Of a stretch of 64,000 nt of DNA, positions 51,334 to 63,873 are shown piece after piece. A program made the translations under genes and the position numbers. The notes under the pieces are model-generated. The model ran no database searches. It worked only from the letters and a program-made list of their open reading frames with translations, and was not told the DNA's origin. The stretch is taken from NCBI GenBank assembly GCA_963691655.1, contig OY829328.1, forward strand, positions 86,928,400-86,992,399. Direction: 5' to 3'. Positions within the stretch are counted from its first letter, which is position 1; the number at the start of each line of letters is the position of its first letter. Source of the stretch: Toxonevra muliebris (lineage: Eukaryota > Arthropoda > Insecta > Diptera > Pallopteridae).

Positions 51334-51768
51334 TAGTTCGGACACACGCGAAAGAATATCGTTGAAATTTTGAATTTCAAATTTAGGTCGACACACGATA
51401 AAAAAGGAACTTCAAATTCGTTTTTGACAGATTACAAGTTTGAAGAGGAAGAAAAATTTGTTGTGTTTGTTTCTATAACTAAAAATAAATAAAAATGTTG
51501 CCTTTCAATTGGATTTGGACAACAAGAGCTTATATGCTCTCCATTATTTTATTTTTCCACTTAATAAATATTACAAGAGCAGCTGTTGTGAAAACAAAAT
51601 CCAAAATGTCTAAAAAAATGTAATAAATCTAATATTTTTCCTGTTTCTTGCAACCTTGTGCTTGAGGGTTGCTAGTTACTTTCGGCATTTCAAGTGCATT
51701 TCGTTGAAATCCTTCTGAAATTGAGAATTTAATTTGGCGGTTTTTGTTTTCAGAGTGTGTCCGCACTA
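51334..51768. mobile_element. MITE-like element, 435 bp
   Basis: Ends TAGTTCGGACACACGCG and GAGTGTGTCCGCACTA are complementary with a few mismatches over about 17 bp. The interior has no coding capacity and contains short palindromes (TTGAAATTTTGAATTTCAA). Target duplication is not certain because the surrounding sequence is TA-rich. Confidence 0.55.
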
Positions 51769-54700
51769 TAATATATATTTGTCGTATAATAAATATTCAG
51801 TTCAAAAAACTGGAATGGCTCATTTATCCCATCATATGACTCACTTTGCTCTGGTATATTTGCTAAAATAGAACAATATGATCTACGTCAAAGTTGTAGA
51901 AAATTCCTTCACGAACAACTTGATACTATCGTTTGCCGTTTGCTTACATTTCTAACTTTACGAAAGAATAACCCTTTTTACCCCACATTCCCCTATGTAT
52001 TTGAATTATAGTGGAAGTGCTTTACGATAATTTAAGAAAAATAATATAAAATAAGAATAAATACTAAATTGAAAATGGCACATTCACTACTAAATGTGAA
52101 CGTAGTTCAAAAATTGCATAGTTATTAATTTAAATATCACTAAAAACCTGATTTAAGTATTTACTCTAAATATACCGACATAGTTAAAATTAAAATAAAA
52201 TAACTACAACTAGTTTTTGTTGTTGTCTTTTGTTTCATGTTCAACGTTGAAAATAGTTTATTGCCAAAAATAAAACTACCTCTACTGATTTTCTTTCTCT
52301 TTTCTCGTTGTTGTTGTCGCTGTTTGCATGAATAGCAACAACAAAAACTACTACCCAATAATGGCGTTGAAATACTAAAAAATCAAAGGCGAAAAATCAG
52401 CAAAACGTGGAAAAAAAAACAAACGAAACCGCTCCCAACTCTAAATTTATTAAGTCATCGACTTTTTTTCGCTTTTGTTTTTACTTTCCTGCGATTTCTA
52501 CATTTGTGCGCATACCTACCTACTGAAAAAATTGTAGTAGTAATAGTAGTAGCAGCGTAATAGCAGCGCTAGCAAATAAAAACAAAAAGTAGTAAATAAA
52601 GACGCTTTATTGTTATTTAGTTAAATGAGTAATATTATTATTATTATTATTTGCTGTTTGACTGACTTTGGCTTACATATGTATATGCGGCAGTGGCAGT
52701 GGCAGCGGCACCGACATCGACATCGACATCGACATCAACATTAACAAAAACGACAGCGACGAAAAAAATCAAAGAAAATTGCTATAAAAATGAATAAAGA
52801 TATGAATGCGATTCATTTGCATACTGGTAATTGTCCGGTTTTAGAATGTGTACACTCCATATTTCAAAAGATTAAAAAAGAGAAAAACGAGTAAACAAAA
52901 TCATTTTTACTTATTTGTACAATTTTATTATTTACTGAAGTCTGAAAGCTTGAGTTCTATTTTATATATATATATATCGATTTATAAAGATTTTTATGTT
53001 TTTTATGAATATTTAAAAATTTTTTTTGTACTAAGTAAATTTGTTTATTTTGAAGTTTTCAATTCACATATGACATGGTTGTATTTACAATTATTGTTCT
53101 AATATTAAATACCGTAAAGTGAGAAGCACTTAGGCTCAAAAGTCCATTGTAATTCATTCAGAAGACGAGCGCTTTCCTAATTATGGTTTTAAATTCTTTC
53201 AGAGTCGTCGATTTACCCGAAACTTTTATGAACTTGCTTGCGTATCATAGATTAAAGTTGGCCAAAACTTGTTCGCCAACAAATATTTGCTTAGAAGCCC
53301 ATATCTTCTCAGAGATCAAATGACCTGCAGTTTCATCATGTTGCAGACATGAGTGACATCGATTTTCTCATAAAATCGTTGACAATTGACGATACCTGTA
53401 ACTGAAACTGAAATACCATAATACTCATATTGTAATAGATTTCATTACTTCTGAGAATCGTTCCATAACCTCTAGATTATCGCGGGGATCAACTCCTCTA
53501 TCATTGACAAGCAATCCTTGCAACTCAACTCAACATTTGGCAATCATGCTCATGTTCCAAACGTCTTAGCTCTTTAAGATTGAGGGGAAAAGACATGATA
53601 TGAATCAATAATAAAAACTTCAATCCAACTGATCTTCGCATGATTTACACTATTTATATCCATCCCAAGAGAGATTAATTTGAAACAAGAACTGAAGTTT
53701 CCAAACGAATATACATACTCTAATAGGAGATAGCGAAACTCACGCATTCCATGTTGACACGGTATTCCAATGCATCCATCCAATGCACTACAGGGGCAGT
53801 TCTTTCCTCTGTCGTTCTCTTCATATATGTTTCCTAATAAATGAGGAGTATTCCTTATTACCCAAAGATTATCTATACATAGAATATTTTCTTTTCTTTT
53901 TTTATTTTTGCTATATTTTCTGTTTGTTTTGCATACAGCAGCTGTGTGAATGTCCTTTGAAGAAGTCAAGTGATTTATGCAAAACAAAAAGAAAAATCGT
54001 TGTTCATCTTCCCTTCAGCTATCATAAAAAAGAACTTGGTTCTGGTCTATGTCTATAAGCGGAAAAAAGATTATTTCTTTTTGTTCCAAATGCATGCGTT
54101 TCTTATAGTAATTTTATGCGTCATACCATCATACCAAAGTCAATGCTGAGTGACTTGAAGAAAATAAAAAAAAAATGAAAAGAAAAAGAAGAAGAAGAGA
54201 AATACCAAGGAAGATAAAAAAATACAAGTAAAATGTCTTGCAAGTAGTATTGAATACGCTGAAATGTTATATGAGTATACAATGCAATACAACCGATGAA
54301 TGCTTTCGCATGCCACTAAGCTCCATTCCACTTGCTCGGTTGGGTTCGAGCTTTCGATTTGGATTTCGGTTTGCACACCCGCAAGGCATACAGCTACGGT
54401 TAAAATAATATGAGTGAAGTAAGGAAACAAAATTTTTTTACTGATACGTAAATATCAAGCTTATTTGAAGCCTCTTATTTTAAAGGCTTTAAAAAAAAAA
54501 TAAAAAATAAAACTCATAAACTATGATTGGAGGCGATCACATAAATAAATAATTTTGGTAAAGCCTTTTTACTTAGTAATCAGAATGTAGCGATGCCACG
54601 GATGCTTGCATTCGCATTTGCTACATGCGAAACCGTCGCATAATTTTAATTTTCGCAGCAACATTAGCATTCTTTTTTGCGAATGTACAACGAATGTCTA

Positions 54701-57674
54701 AATAGAGTAAACTGCGCTCACACAAATTTTCTCAATTATGCTTGTGAACATGTTTGCTCAATTTGGTTTATGTAGCGAAATGCTCGGTCTAGGCCCTCCA
54801 TGGGCTGTTGTGCCAAAGTTGATCCAAATATGTTCTTAAAAAATTTAGAAATGACTATAATATAAAATTCCACATTCGCATCCGCATTCGCGAACATCAA
54901 CTTTTGATTGCGAAACTGACATCCGTTACATCAGTAATATAAACAAGCTTTAATTTTTTTTTTTGCGTATGAAACTTTTCTCTTATGGTATAGCAATTAC
55001 TATTATTATGACCATAGCTGTAAATACTTCTTTTCTTTTTTGGCCAACACATGAGGATTTGTATAACGTATTCTTCTTTTATTACTTTATTCAAGTAGCT
55101 ATATATAAAAGGGATACTGAGATTCCTTTCGCTGGTGAGTGGTGGTGATGGCGTAGCGCTAATGTTTTATGATGCGCTTTTTGTTTTGTTATTGCTTGAC
55201 GATACTTTTAGTTTTTGCTATATTCAATTTCTTTGGTTTTCGCATGGAAATTAAGCAGTTTTTATGCTTTAAATTTTAAAGTTAGATTTTGATTTTTAGC
55301 TTTGCACGATTGGCATCAGCAAAACCAAAAAAAAGTTACTTATTTTGAGTCTCAAAAGAGCGGAAATGCCTATGAGATGTGCAAGTTAGATACGAGTTTG
55401 TGAGTATGAACAATTTTTGAGAAAAAAAAAATACTTTGAATTTTATGGAGGAAATAAAAGATTAATGTTGCCTAGTAGTTTAAATAAATTTCTATTAAAT
55501 ATACGTATTTGAAGAATTCACAATTTCGTTTTATCTGGTGTGGTATTTTTCATTTGTTGAAAATTCTTTCAATTTGTTTTATAAAATTTCATCATATTAC
55601 TATCTCCAAATTTATAATCAACTGTGAGTATCCCAATTTATTATTAAGAAGCTATCACTTGCCACCCTTTAGTCTTGCTCTGGAGTCCGCCACGTACTAT
55701 TGTGTACCTCGACCTTAAACCCGCGCTTAAAGCAATGCTTTTAATATCTTCGTTGTGCTAATTTTTTTCCCTTTCTTATTTTCTGCGTGCACCACCACGA
55801 AGAGCTCGGTTTTCGGTTTTCCTGTTAAATGAGGCAATACTAAATCAAATTCCGTCTGGATTTCAGAATACGAATATTTGTGATGTGTAAACGCAGCTTC
55901 GAATTCGTAACTGTTACGACGGATTCTGAAATAAAGATATAGTTTTCTTCTTATTGCTAGTAGGTTCTTCAAGAATACTTAATATTGAAATTTTTATGAA
56001 TGCAATCTATGCTTGAATTACTGTATAAAAAGGACAAATTAAATTCAAATAAATTCAAAATTTTGTTTTTTTTTGTATTTTCAAATATCTTGAAGTCTTC
56101 ATTTATGAACATACAAAATATACTGATTCGTGATAATAAGGATACTTTACACTACTGTGCATATGATACTTCTTTCTAAGTTTTATGTAATTTTTCATTA
56201 AGTTCTCCTTACGTTTGCCTTACAACTTAAACTATAATGTATTTTATTCAAGTAGAAATGTGTGTGGCATGTATAGGAAATACATTACCTACCTTATCCG
56301 ATATAAGCGAAAAACACGCGAAATTCAACCTCTATCACATATCCTCTTAATGGTTCTTGTTGTGTTTTTGACCAACCCAAACCATTACGAAAAAATGAAG
56401 CAGAATAAAGTAAGAAACTTTCGCTACATTTATACAAGGTGATGTTGGAAAATGTATCGCATCTAATGAAAATCGTAGTAAGAGGTCGTGGATTTCTTGT
56501 ACTGTACTTCAGAATATTTCAATTCGATTTTAGATTATTCCAAATTGGTGTCAGAATATTTGAATTGCATTTTAGAATAATCAAATGTGTCACAGAAAAC
56601 TCCAAAATTGTTTCAGATTATTCCAAATATTGTTATTTCAGAATATGTTATTTGTAGTTTAAAAAATCGATAATTGAATTTCTTTTTCTGAAGCACAAAT
56701 GAAATTTTTCATGTGCAATTATTGTAAGTACTCATGAAATATTCTGCAGAGCATTTGGAACAATATGAAATCAACTACGAAATATTCTGAAGTAATACAT
56801 TAAGATTTAATACATTAATCAGTCTTCTACATAGGTTCAATATGTTTGCAACCCAGTTGATATTAATATTGTTTTGAGTGCTTAGATGTGTTAGTTTTTC
56901 TCCTCTACTCATGTGACAGGCGTGGTCAACTCGCTAACGCCTTGAGAGAACTTTCCTATTCCATTGTGGAGAAAAGCACTTCAACTACTAAAGAAGCGAT
57001 CCGAACCAACTACTAACAAAATCCTAAACCAAGACTAATCTTCACGACTAGACACGATACCACGGAAAACAAAAGGTATATGACCATCCACCACTAGATT
57101 GAAAAAGTATGGTACTATTACTTTTTACATTCTATGACACACCCTGTATATGGTATGCTCTCCTCACACACATTCACATACACATTCAACTAAAGTAGAC
57201 TGAAAATTAGCTATGTTGTTTGTTTTTGGTATTTAGTTTTTGGTAGACACAACAACAAAACTTCAGCTCAGCTCATTTCATAACAATTCATTATTAATTT
57301 CTATTGAACTTTGTGCCTCTTTTGCGCGTTTGTGTAAAACTCAAATTTTCCATTTTAAAATTGTATTGGCGAAAATAAACGAAAAAAAATCGAAAATGTT
57401 TATTGCATTATACATTCATCGTCGATATATCCGCATTGCGTGTTAATTGTGCACAAAACACGCCTCATTTCTACTACTAATTCCAGGCAAAAACAAATAA
57501 TAATAATCCAAAAAAAAGAAGAAGAAATAACTAATAAAAATAAAAATAAAACATTAAATTTCTATTTCTTTGACCATATTGCTGCGAGCGAGTGAGTGAG
57601 AGAGGGGAGCTCGATTCAGCGCATATTTAGCGTATTCACAAAATAAAATAATCCCGTATGAGGAAATATATATA
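51769..57674. other. Non-coding region, 5.9 kb
   Basis: No gene can be supported. A GACATC minisatellite is present at 52710-52738. The minus-strand frames at 53574-53987 (137 codons) and 55727-55972 (81 codons) are the only ones with non-repetitive composition, but I cannot match them to a family. Confidence 0.5.
52689..52742. repeat. Short GGCAGT / GACATC tandem repeats
   Basis: Two adjoining hexamer arrays: GGCAGTGGCAGTGGCAGCGGCA, then about four copies of CGACAT with a final variant CAACAT. It would encode Gly-Ser or Asp-Ile repeats if translated, but no open frame continues. Confidence 0.8.
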
Positions 57675-58547
57675 CAGTACTTTTCGCTTAAAGCGAACTT
57701 CAAAGACCAGCGAAATTGGTTTGAAATAACTGAAATATTGATTTTTGCATGTCTAACAGTGACGTAATATCAAGCAGTATTAAAATAGCAAATGGTTGTA
57801 CGTAGCGGTTGTTCGACCTATTCTGTTATATGGGTGGCCACCATTCGCCAAATCTACAAGCAAAATCTCTACGGATGGACCTAAACGTGATGGCAGAGTT
57901 TGTAGTGGAGTCTCTCAATGACAATGAAAGAATTTATGACTATCTGTAGAAATAGTAAGAAAATGTGGTAAAGCTAGATCAGACATATATCATATTTATA
58001 CATGGGTATAATAAAATCAGGCAGCTGTACTATTGGGGTCCACGGAAGAAGACTAGGCATATTTACCAATGACTTCTGCAGATGTTGCAAAGAATTATTT
58101 GAATTTGGATCAACACAAAGCCAGAACTTTTCACTCCCAAGCTTTATCAGAAGCTCAAAATAGTTTTAAAGGTAAAACTGGAATGGGCAAAGTATATGCC
58201 GCCTCATAGCCCCTAAAAAACCAATCGGTGTTATGCACAATAGCGAATGCCTTCATGGTTAGAAATCCTCGTTTTCGAGGCAAACGTTATAACCTAACCT
58301 TGCAGCCAGACCAAAAAAAGTACGACTTCGGCTTATAGAATCAATTTTTTGTTACATTCATTCTTTAATTTCCGTTACTTAATTTTAAACGATTTTAAAC
58401 GCTGAAATGGTTCGACATAACCAAAAGATTTCTTAAACCGAATTTTATTTAAATGGAAACAAATTGTATGAAGCTATATGGGTACTAGGTTAGTACTTTG
58501 CAATTGGTTCGCGGAAACTGAAATTTCGTTATAAGCGAAAAGTAATG
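57675..58547. mobile_element. pogo-like inverted-repeat unit, 873 bp, enclosing LINE remains
   Basis: The left end CAGTACTTTTCGCTTAAAGC is matched by the complement of the right end GCGAAAAGTAATG, and TA flanks both sides (57673-57674 and 58548-58549). TCGCTTA-rich ends with a TA target are typical of pogo/Tigger-type elements. The inside holds pieces of a non-LTR retrotransposon rather than a DDE transposase, so it is a non-autonomous or composite unit. Confidence 0.6.
57800..58110 (+). pseudogene. Decayed LINE (jockey/R1-type) reverse transcriptase C-terminus
   Basis: Frame-broken pieces read VAVVRPILLYGWPPFAK, matching the end of the reverse transcriptase domain, and further on GIIKSGSCTIGVHGRRLGIF followed by TNDFCRCC, matching the C-terminal LTGH...GTHGRRLG...DFCRSC region after RNase H. 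The two pieces are closer than in an intact element and in different frames, so the copy is deleted and dead. Confidence 0.65.
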
Positions 58548-61500
58548 TAAATATATTGGTTTTTTGCGGGTAAAAAAGAAAAAAATAAATTCAATACGAA
58601 ATGGAAGTAGTAAGTACGAAGTAGTAGTAGAAAATAAAAAATGCGTTTTTCGTGCTCTTATTTTTGTTGTTTTTCTTGTTGCTGTTTTTGGCGCATTTCA
58701 TTGTTGTTGTTGTTGTTGTTTACTCTTTCTCTTTGTACGTAGTACTAACTAAGTACAATATCTGTGTTGTTTTTGTATTGTAGCTCAGACCAAACAATAC
58801 TACGACCACAAAAAATAAATAAAAACTACTAACGTCATTTGCCAATCTGACGATTTCATAGTTGGAGGTTTTTGTAGTGCTTTGTTGTTGTTGGTGCTGG
58901 TTCCATTGGACAAAATTTCGTGACTTTTGGTCAAAGTAACATATTTTTGTTGTTGTTTGTATTTTTTTTTTTTGGCTGATTTGCTATGGGTTTCTTTTCT
59001 TTTGTATTTCTTTGTTTTCTTTCATGCAAAAGTCAAAGAAACGCACACACAAAAAAAAAAAAATAATAAAAAAAAAATAAAAGAGAAAGAAGCTTTACAA
59101 AAGTGGATCTATATAAACAAAGCTTCAAACAAACAAAAAATGGACCTACTTACTTACTGAACTAACTTACCTTTTGTGTTTGTTTTTTTAAATATTTTTT
59201 TTTTCTGTTTTTTTTTTGTTTGTTTTTGTGTTAAAAAATAGTAATAAAATAGCTAACTACATGTACACTTTTAAGGGTGCCAATTTCATGGTATTAATTT
59301 TATGGCCAGTCTATAGCGAAGCAAAACAGTCTGTTGTTTTTTTCCTTCCTCAAATTCATACATAAATATTAGTTTTGCATTCACTTTACGACTTTGTATT
59401 TAATTTCGAACACATTTGAAATAATGAAAAAATTTCTAATTATTTTAAAAATTTAATTAAACAAAGGTTTTTCTTTTCACAAACTATGAAAATTGGGGTA
59501 ATCGCAGTTGTTTTGGAACTAGTTATTATGAATCAAATGTATTCAATAAATGAGATCAGTCAGAGCTCTGTTAGAAATTTTTAATCTTAAAACACTTGAA
59601 AACTTCAAGTGAACTTAGGTTGTACTTCGAAAAAATTCGCACTTCGATAGAAATTAGTTTAGATTTGTGGTTGCTTCGAATGTGTTTTAAGTGAAGAGCA
59701 ATGATAAGAATTTCTGAGATATTTATACACATAGAGAAAATTTTTTTTTATATGAAGTTGAGAAACTTGGGTAAAAACAATTAAGTTTATTGATAATTTG
59801 CCTAAGCTTAGCTATGTCTAATTTTTCTAAGCAAAACGAATTATTTTCTGTTTTTTGAATATGTTTATACAGCAGCAAGCTTACAAAACGAGCTTGACTT
59901 ATGACTTCTAAAAGTTTGGCATGTTGCCTTAAATAAATTATTTGCTCAAATACTTAGGTTTCTACAATTTGCCTAGCTCAGTTAAACGAAGTTTTACCTA
60001 AGTTCCCTTAGGCAAGTTATCAAAAAACTTTGATGGATTAATTTTGCCCAAGTTTTAGACAATTTATACTCGATTTTATTACAATTTTACATACGTTTTT
60101 TTTGTGTGTGTAGGGAAGAAGAGTAAGAGAGAAGGGTAAGAGTTTATCACTAATTCCAGTCCTCTTGTAATCTATTGAATTTCTGTTCACTATTGAATTT
60201 TCTTACATTTCCACCTAAAAGGAGAGGTTAATCGGATATCACTAACCTCAAGATAGCGGGGGTGAAAGCGATTCATTGTTTTAAGATTATATTTGGTGCT
60301 GTTGCTGGTGCTTCATTAGTCCGGACAGTAAAAGCAGAATGAAGCAAGGGAGATGAAGTAAGTAGTGCTACTACAACAACTTGAAGAATTTGTTCACATG
60401 AGCCTAAATCTCTCCGACGGGAAATGGATCTACCTGTCCCTTCTCCCATTGTTTCCGATAACGTTCTACTGCCACACTGTCAAAATTTGCCGAAAGATGG
60501 CGCTTGCAAACTTTATATATTGTAGTACCAATTAATTACTGCTTGTTTATTGCCAGTTGCCTTGATATATTTGTTTTTTTTTTTCAATATTTTTAAGCAA
60601 CCTAAAAGCATGTGACCGTGAAAATGAGTTGAATGAACTATAAATATTTTCAATAGATCAATAGGGAATATAAAAGCTGATCAGATTTTTTTGAGATCAC
60701 ATTGAAATTCAATGGGTTAATGCGTATTATTGATAATTTATTATGATCCTTATAATTTCACGTTGAACACCTGTGTGCTTTCATTTATTGTTATAACTTT
60801 CTGTAGCAACTCAAGATCATGATTCATACTCAGCAGCAGTGACAGCAGTATCTTTAGTTTTATAGAATATGGTGCTCATTTAAATTCAATATACATATGT
60901 TCATCGATAATACAAATACCGGATCATGTATGTAGTAATGTATGTATTATGCCGTTAGGTGCGTATATTCGTCGTATTGTGCGTTTACTTAATATTATTA
61001 TTCATTATGCATTCTTATTTTAATTTTATGAATTAAAAAAAAAAAGTAATATTTATGGTTGTTTGTTTGCTCATGTGTGGTCCGGTCGGTCATCTTTTTA
61101 TTGCAGGCATATATTTTTTTTTAAACTTTTTTCTTTTGTTTTGTTTACCTATTTATGAAATATGAAAAGAAATTCTTTAATGTCTTCCATATTATTCACC
61201 CCCATTCATTTGTATTGTGATTTTGTATGTACAGCAATATAATTTCACTGTGCTCTTAGACAAATAAAAATGTTTATTATTCCAGAAATTGTATATTTTC
61301 TTCTCGCTCTCTGCTCTTTGAGATCACACACACACTCTCTCTTTCTCTTTTTTTTTCGTACGTAATTATTACGTATGTTCTATCGAAATAATTGCAAATG
61401 TGTTTATTTTAATGTAAATCTTTACTTATTTGTTTGCTTTGTGTCTAAAGATTTTGTTGTATTTTTTGTTTTGTACATTTATTACACACCTACTACAGTT

Positions 61501-62815
61501 TTATAAAATTATTGTTCATTAATTATTAGTTTATTAAAATGCCAAATTCCGTATGCGTCAAGTCACTGCCCTTTTTGCTCAATTTAGCATATTGTGTTTT
61601 TACGCGCTCTCCCCCACTTACATTCTCTTTGCGTTATTAACTTTATTAACATTATTTCTGTGCATTGTTGGTATTATTATTATTATTATTATTATTCCTA
61701 TTGGTGTTTCTTTTGCTGTTGTTGTTATTGTAATCGCTGTTAAAATACATCTGACGTTTGTATGCTCTTCTGTGTATGTGTATATATACGTGTTACCATA
61801 TGATTTCATATTCATCTCAGGTTTTTATTTTTTTTTTGTTATTTATTTATTTATTTTTTTTTATGTAAGCATTTTTTGTGTTGCTGCTATTTTTCTATTA
61901 ATTTTACTTTGAACCGTTTAAAATTTGATTTTCTGCTTCATTCTTTTATTTTTATCACTTACGTAGTTGCTGTGTTTGTTTTTGCTGTCAAATTATGACG
62001 TGAAATACATACGAATAGTTGTAGTTGTTGTATTGACTATCAACAATACCTACATATAGTTGTTGTTAGTGGCTATCTATTTATTGTATTGAAAAATTTT
62101 CAAATTGCCGTTATTATTTTTGTAGGTTAGATTAGTATTACCTCGTTTTCATTTCTCTCTCTCTCTCTCTCTTTATACTAATCTCTGAAAGAATGACCAT
62201 CTATCTATTGGAACGCGGGTCTGAAGAATCTTTTAATATGTTAAATGCAAAAATCTAATTGAATTGTAAAGGTGTAAGATAGTTGAATGTGTGAAGATTG
62301 GAAGAGTTAATTCAAGGCAAATATTATCAAATTTCCTTCAATTAAAATTGACAGTAATTGCTTATCATTGTATTTCTATAGTGACCAATTTAAAAAATGT
62401 CAAAACGTTGAAGACTTCTGGCCGGGACATTAAAAGTATTTTGCTCGAGAGTCAACCAAACCATTTATAACATCATAAATGAATGACACAGACAGAGCTG
62501 ACCTTCTGCTCTACAGCGATTTTAAATTTAAAAGCAAGCAACGTGAGGTATATGAAGAAATTGGCTCAGAGAAATTCAAGGAACGAAGAGCAGAACGCAG
62601 AAAAACCTTTTGAATGCGTTCAAGACGAAAAATATGACAAGCGTGGACAAAAACCAACATTGAATATGATCTAGAAATTATAATGTTTATATGACTAACA
62701 AAATTAAGTTTAGTGTCAAAGATTACTCCTCATCAGATATTTCATCAATAGTTTCCAGCATAGAGCTAGCAATGCGATAGGACCTAGACAGTAAAGTATG
62801 TGATTTGAAGAAAGA
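58548..62815. other. Non-coding region with simple repeats
   Basis: The sequence is T-rich with GTT runs (58693-58720), poly-A stretches near 59050-59090, an ATT run at 61672-61695 and a CT microsatellite at 62154-62172. I see no gene. The open frame at 61553-61912 is low-complexity hydrophobic read-through of repeats. Confidence 0.5.
62154..62172. repeat. (TC)n microsatellite
   Basis: About nine TC units. Confidence 0.9.
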
Positions 62816-63070
62816 CATATCGCTCATTTACTAAAAGACTGTCATAAGTCCAAAAACACGATTTTTGAGTTAATGAAGCTGAATTATTCATTATTCCACG
62901 CTTTATATTGTGTAAATTGTGTGTATTAATATCTTGTATACTCTGCGCGTGAGAATTATAAGATTTATTCTTTTTTCTGCAAAGTGGGAGTCAATTGAAA
63001 ACTTTAAACGCGTTTTCTGCAAAATCGCGTTTTTTGAGTTATGACAGTCTTTTAGTAAATGAGCGATATG
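62816..63070. mobile_element. MITE, 255 bp, ~50-bp inverted repeats
   Basis: The left arm CATATCGCTCATTTACTAAA continues AGACTGTCATAA; the right arm is its exact complement for about 31 bp and imperfect for a further 20 bp (the CAAAAA and CGATTTT parts). The unit has no coding capacity. A TA duplication may be present, because TA occurs at the edge of both arms (CA-TA-TCGC and GCGA-TA-TG). Confidence 0.85.
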
Positions 63071-63600
63071 AAAACATTTATTAATATTCAAAGACAGAGA
63101 ACTTTTGCCACACCAAGAATAAAATATTAGCGCAAGCTCTCAATTTTCTTCTTCATTGTTGTTCCTACGATTCGGATGCATTCTCTGTTTCTGCATCCAA
63201 AGACTTGTGAATTAATTCAAGTGATTAAATTGAGAAAAAGCAACCAATATTAACTTTTTCTATCCAGGTCGTAGAACTATTTAGGTATACAGAGTTTGAG
63301 GTCGATTATTTCTGCTTGACAGAGTTCGGAAGTGAAGTGATCTTGAAATTGGAAATTCTATCTGTCCTAGTAAAATCAAACAACAAAGACAAGTGTTTTT
63401 TCGTTTGAGAATATAAAAGAATTTGCTTGTGTTAGGTCAAATAATTAATAATGTTCGCATTTTAGTATAACTATATAATTTCGATATGAGATCATACGAC
63501 TCTCTTTATAAGTATACTCTCTTGTGTCACTATAACCAGATCATTTTCACTTAATCGTTTTTCAAATGTCTTGAGAGAAGTTAGTTAGACAGGAGTGGCC
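63071..63600. other. Spacer without recognisable features
   Basis: I see nothing in this stretch beyond ordinary AT-rich sequence. Confidence 0.5.
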
Positions 63601-63873
63601 TTAGTTTTTGTGTTCAGTTAAAGGTAAAGTAAGATAATGGCGCAAGAAATACAGTATCATAGCCCTGTATATGGCTACTAGTTTAGTTCTGTGTGCTTGG
63701 TACATTGCCAATAATTTCTTTTGTGAATTAGTGCTGGGCAATATTCTAAGATGTGTATCTTGTGCTGATTCTACTTCATCATTACAGAATGTAGCTATTG
63801 AATTTTCCTCAATACCAATTTTATAGATATCTTCTGTGAGCCAGTAATGTCCAGTCAGTACAGTAAAAATCAC
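63601..63873 (-). pseudogene. LINE (jockey/R1-type) C-terminal fragment
   Basis: The minus-strand frame of 90 codons reads TVLTGHYWLTEDIYKIGIEE, then ATFCNDEVESAQDTHL. This resembles the ITGH...YKIG......CRFCN.EDET..H sequence that follows RNase H in I/R1/jockey-type non-LTR retrotransposons, with the first zinc-finger-like cysteine lost. It is a short remnant near the window edge; the rest of the copy may lie past 64000 or be deleted. Confidence 0.6.

Noticed and set aside
53574..53987. 137-codon open frame on the minus strand
   Set aside because: Composition is not obviously repetitive, but no domain, no splice context and no family resemblance is seen. In 24 kb of AT-rich DNA one frame of this length can arise by chance or from a decayed element.
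55727..55972. 81-codon open frame on the minus strand
   Set aside because: The sequence looks somewhat protein-like but I recognise no family and no start or splice context. It may be a decayed mobile element.
61553..61912. 119-codon open frame
   Set aside because: It consists of runs of Ile, Val, Phe and Leu from ATT/GTT/TTT repeats, not a real membrane protein.
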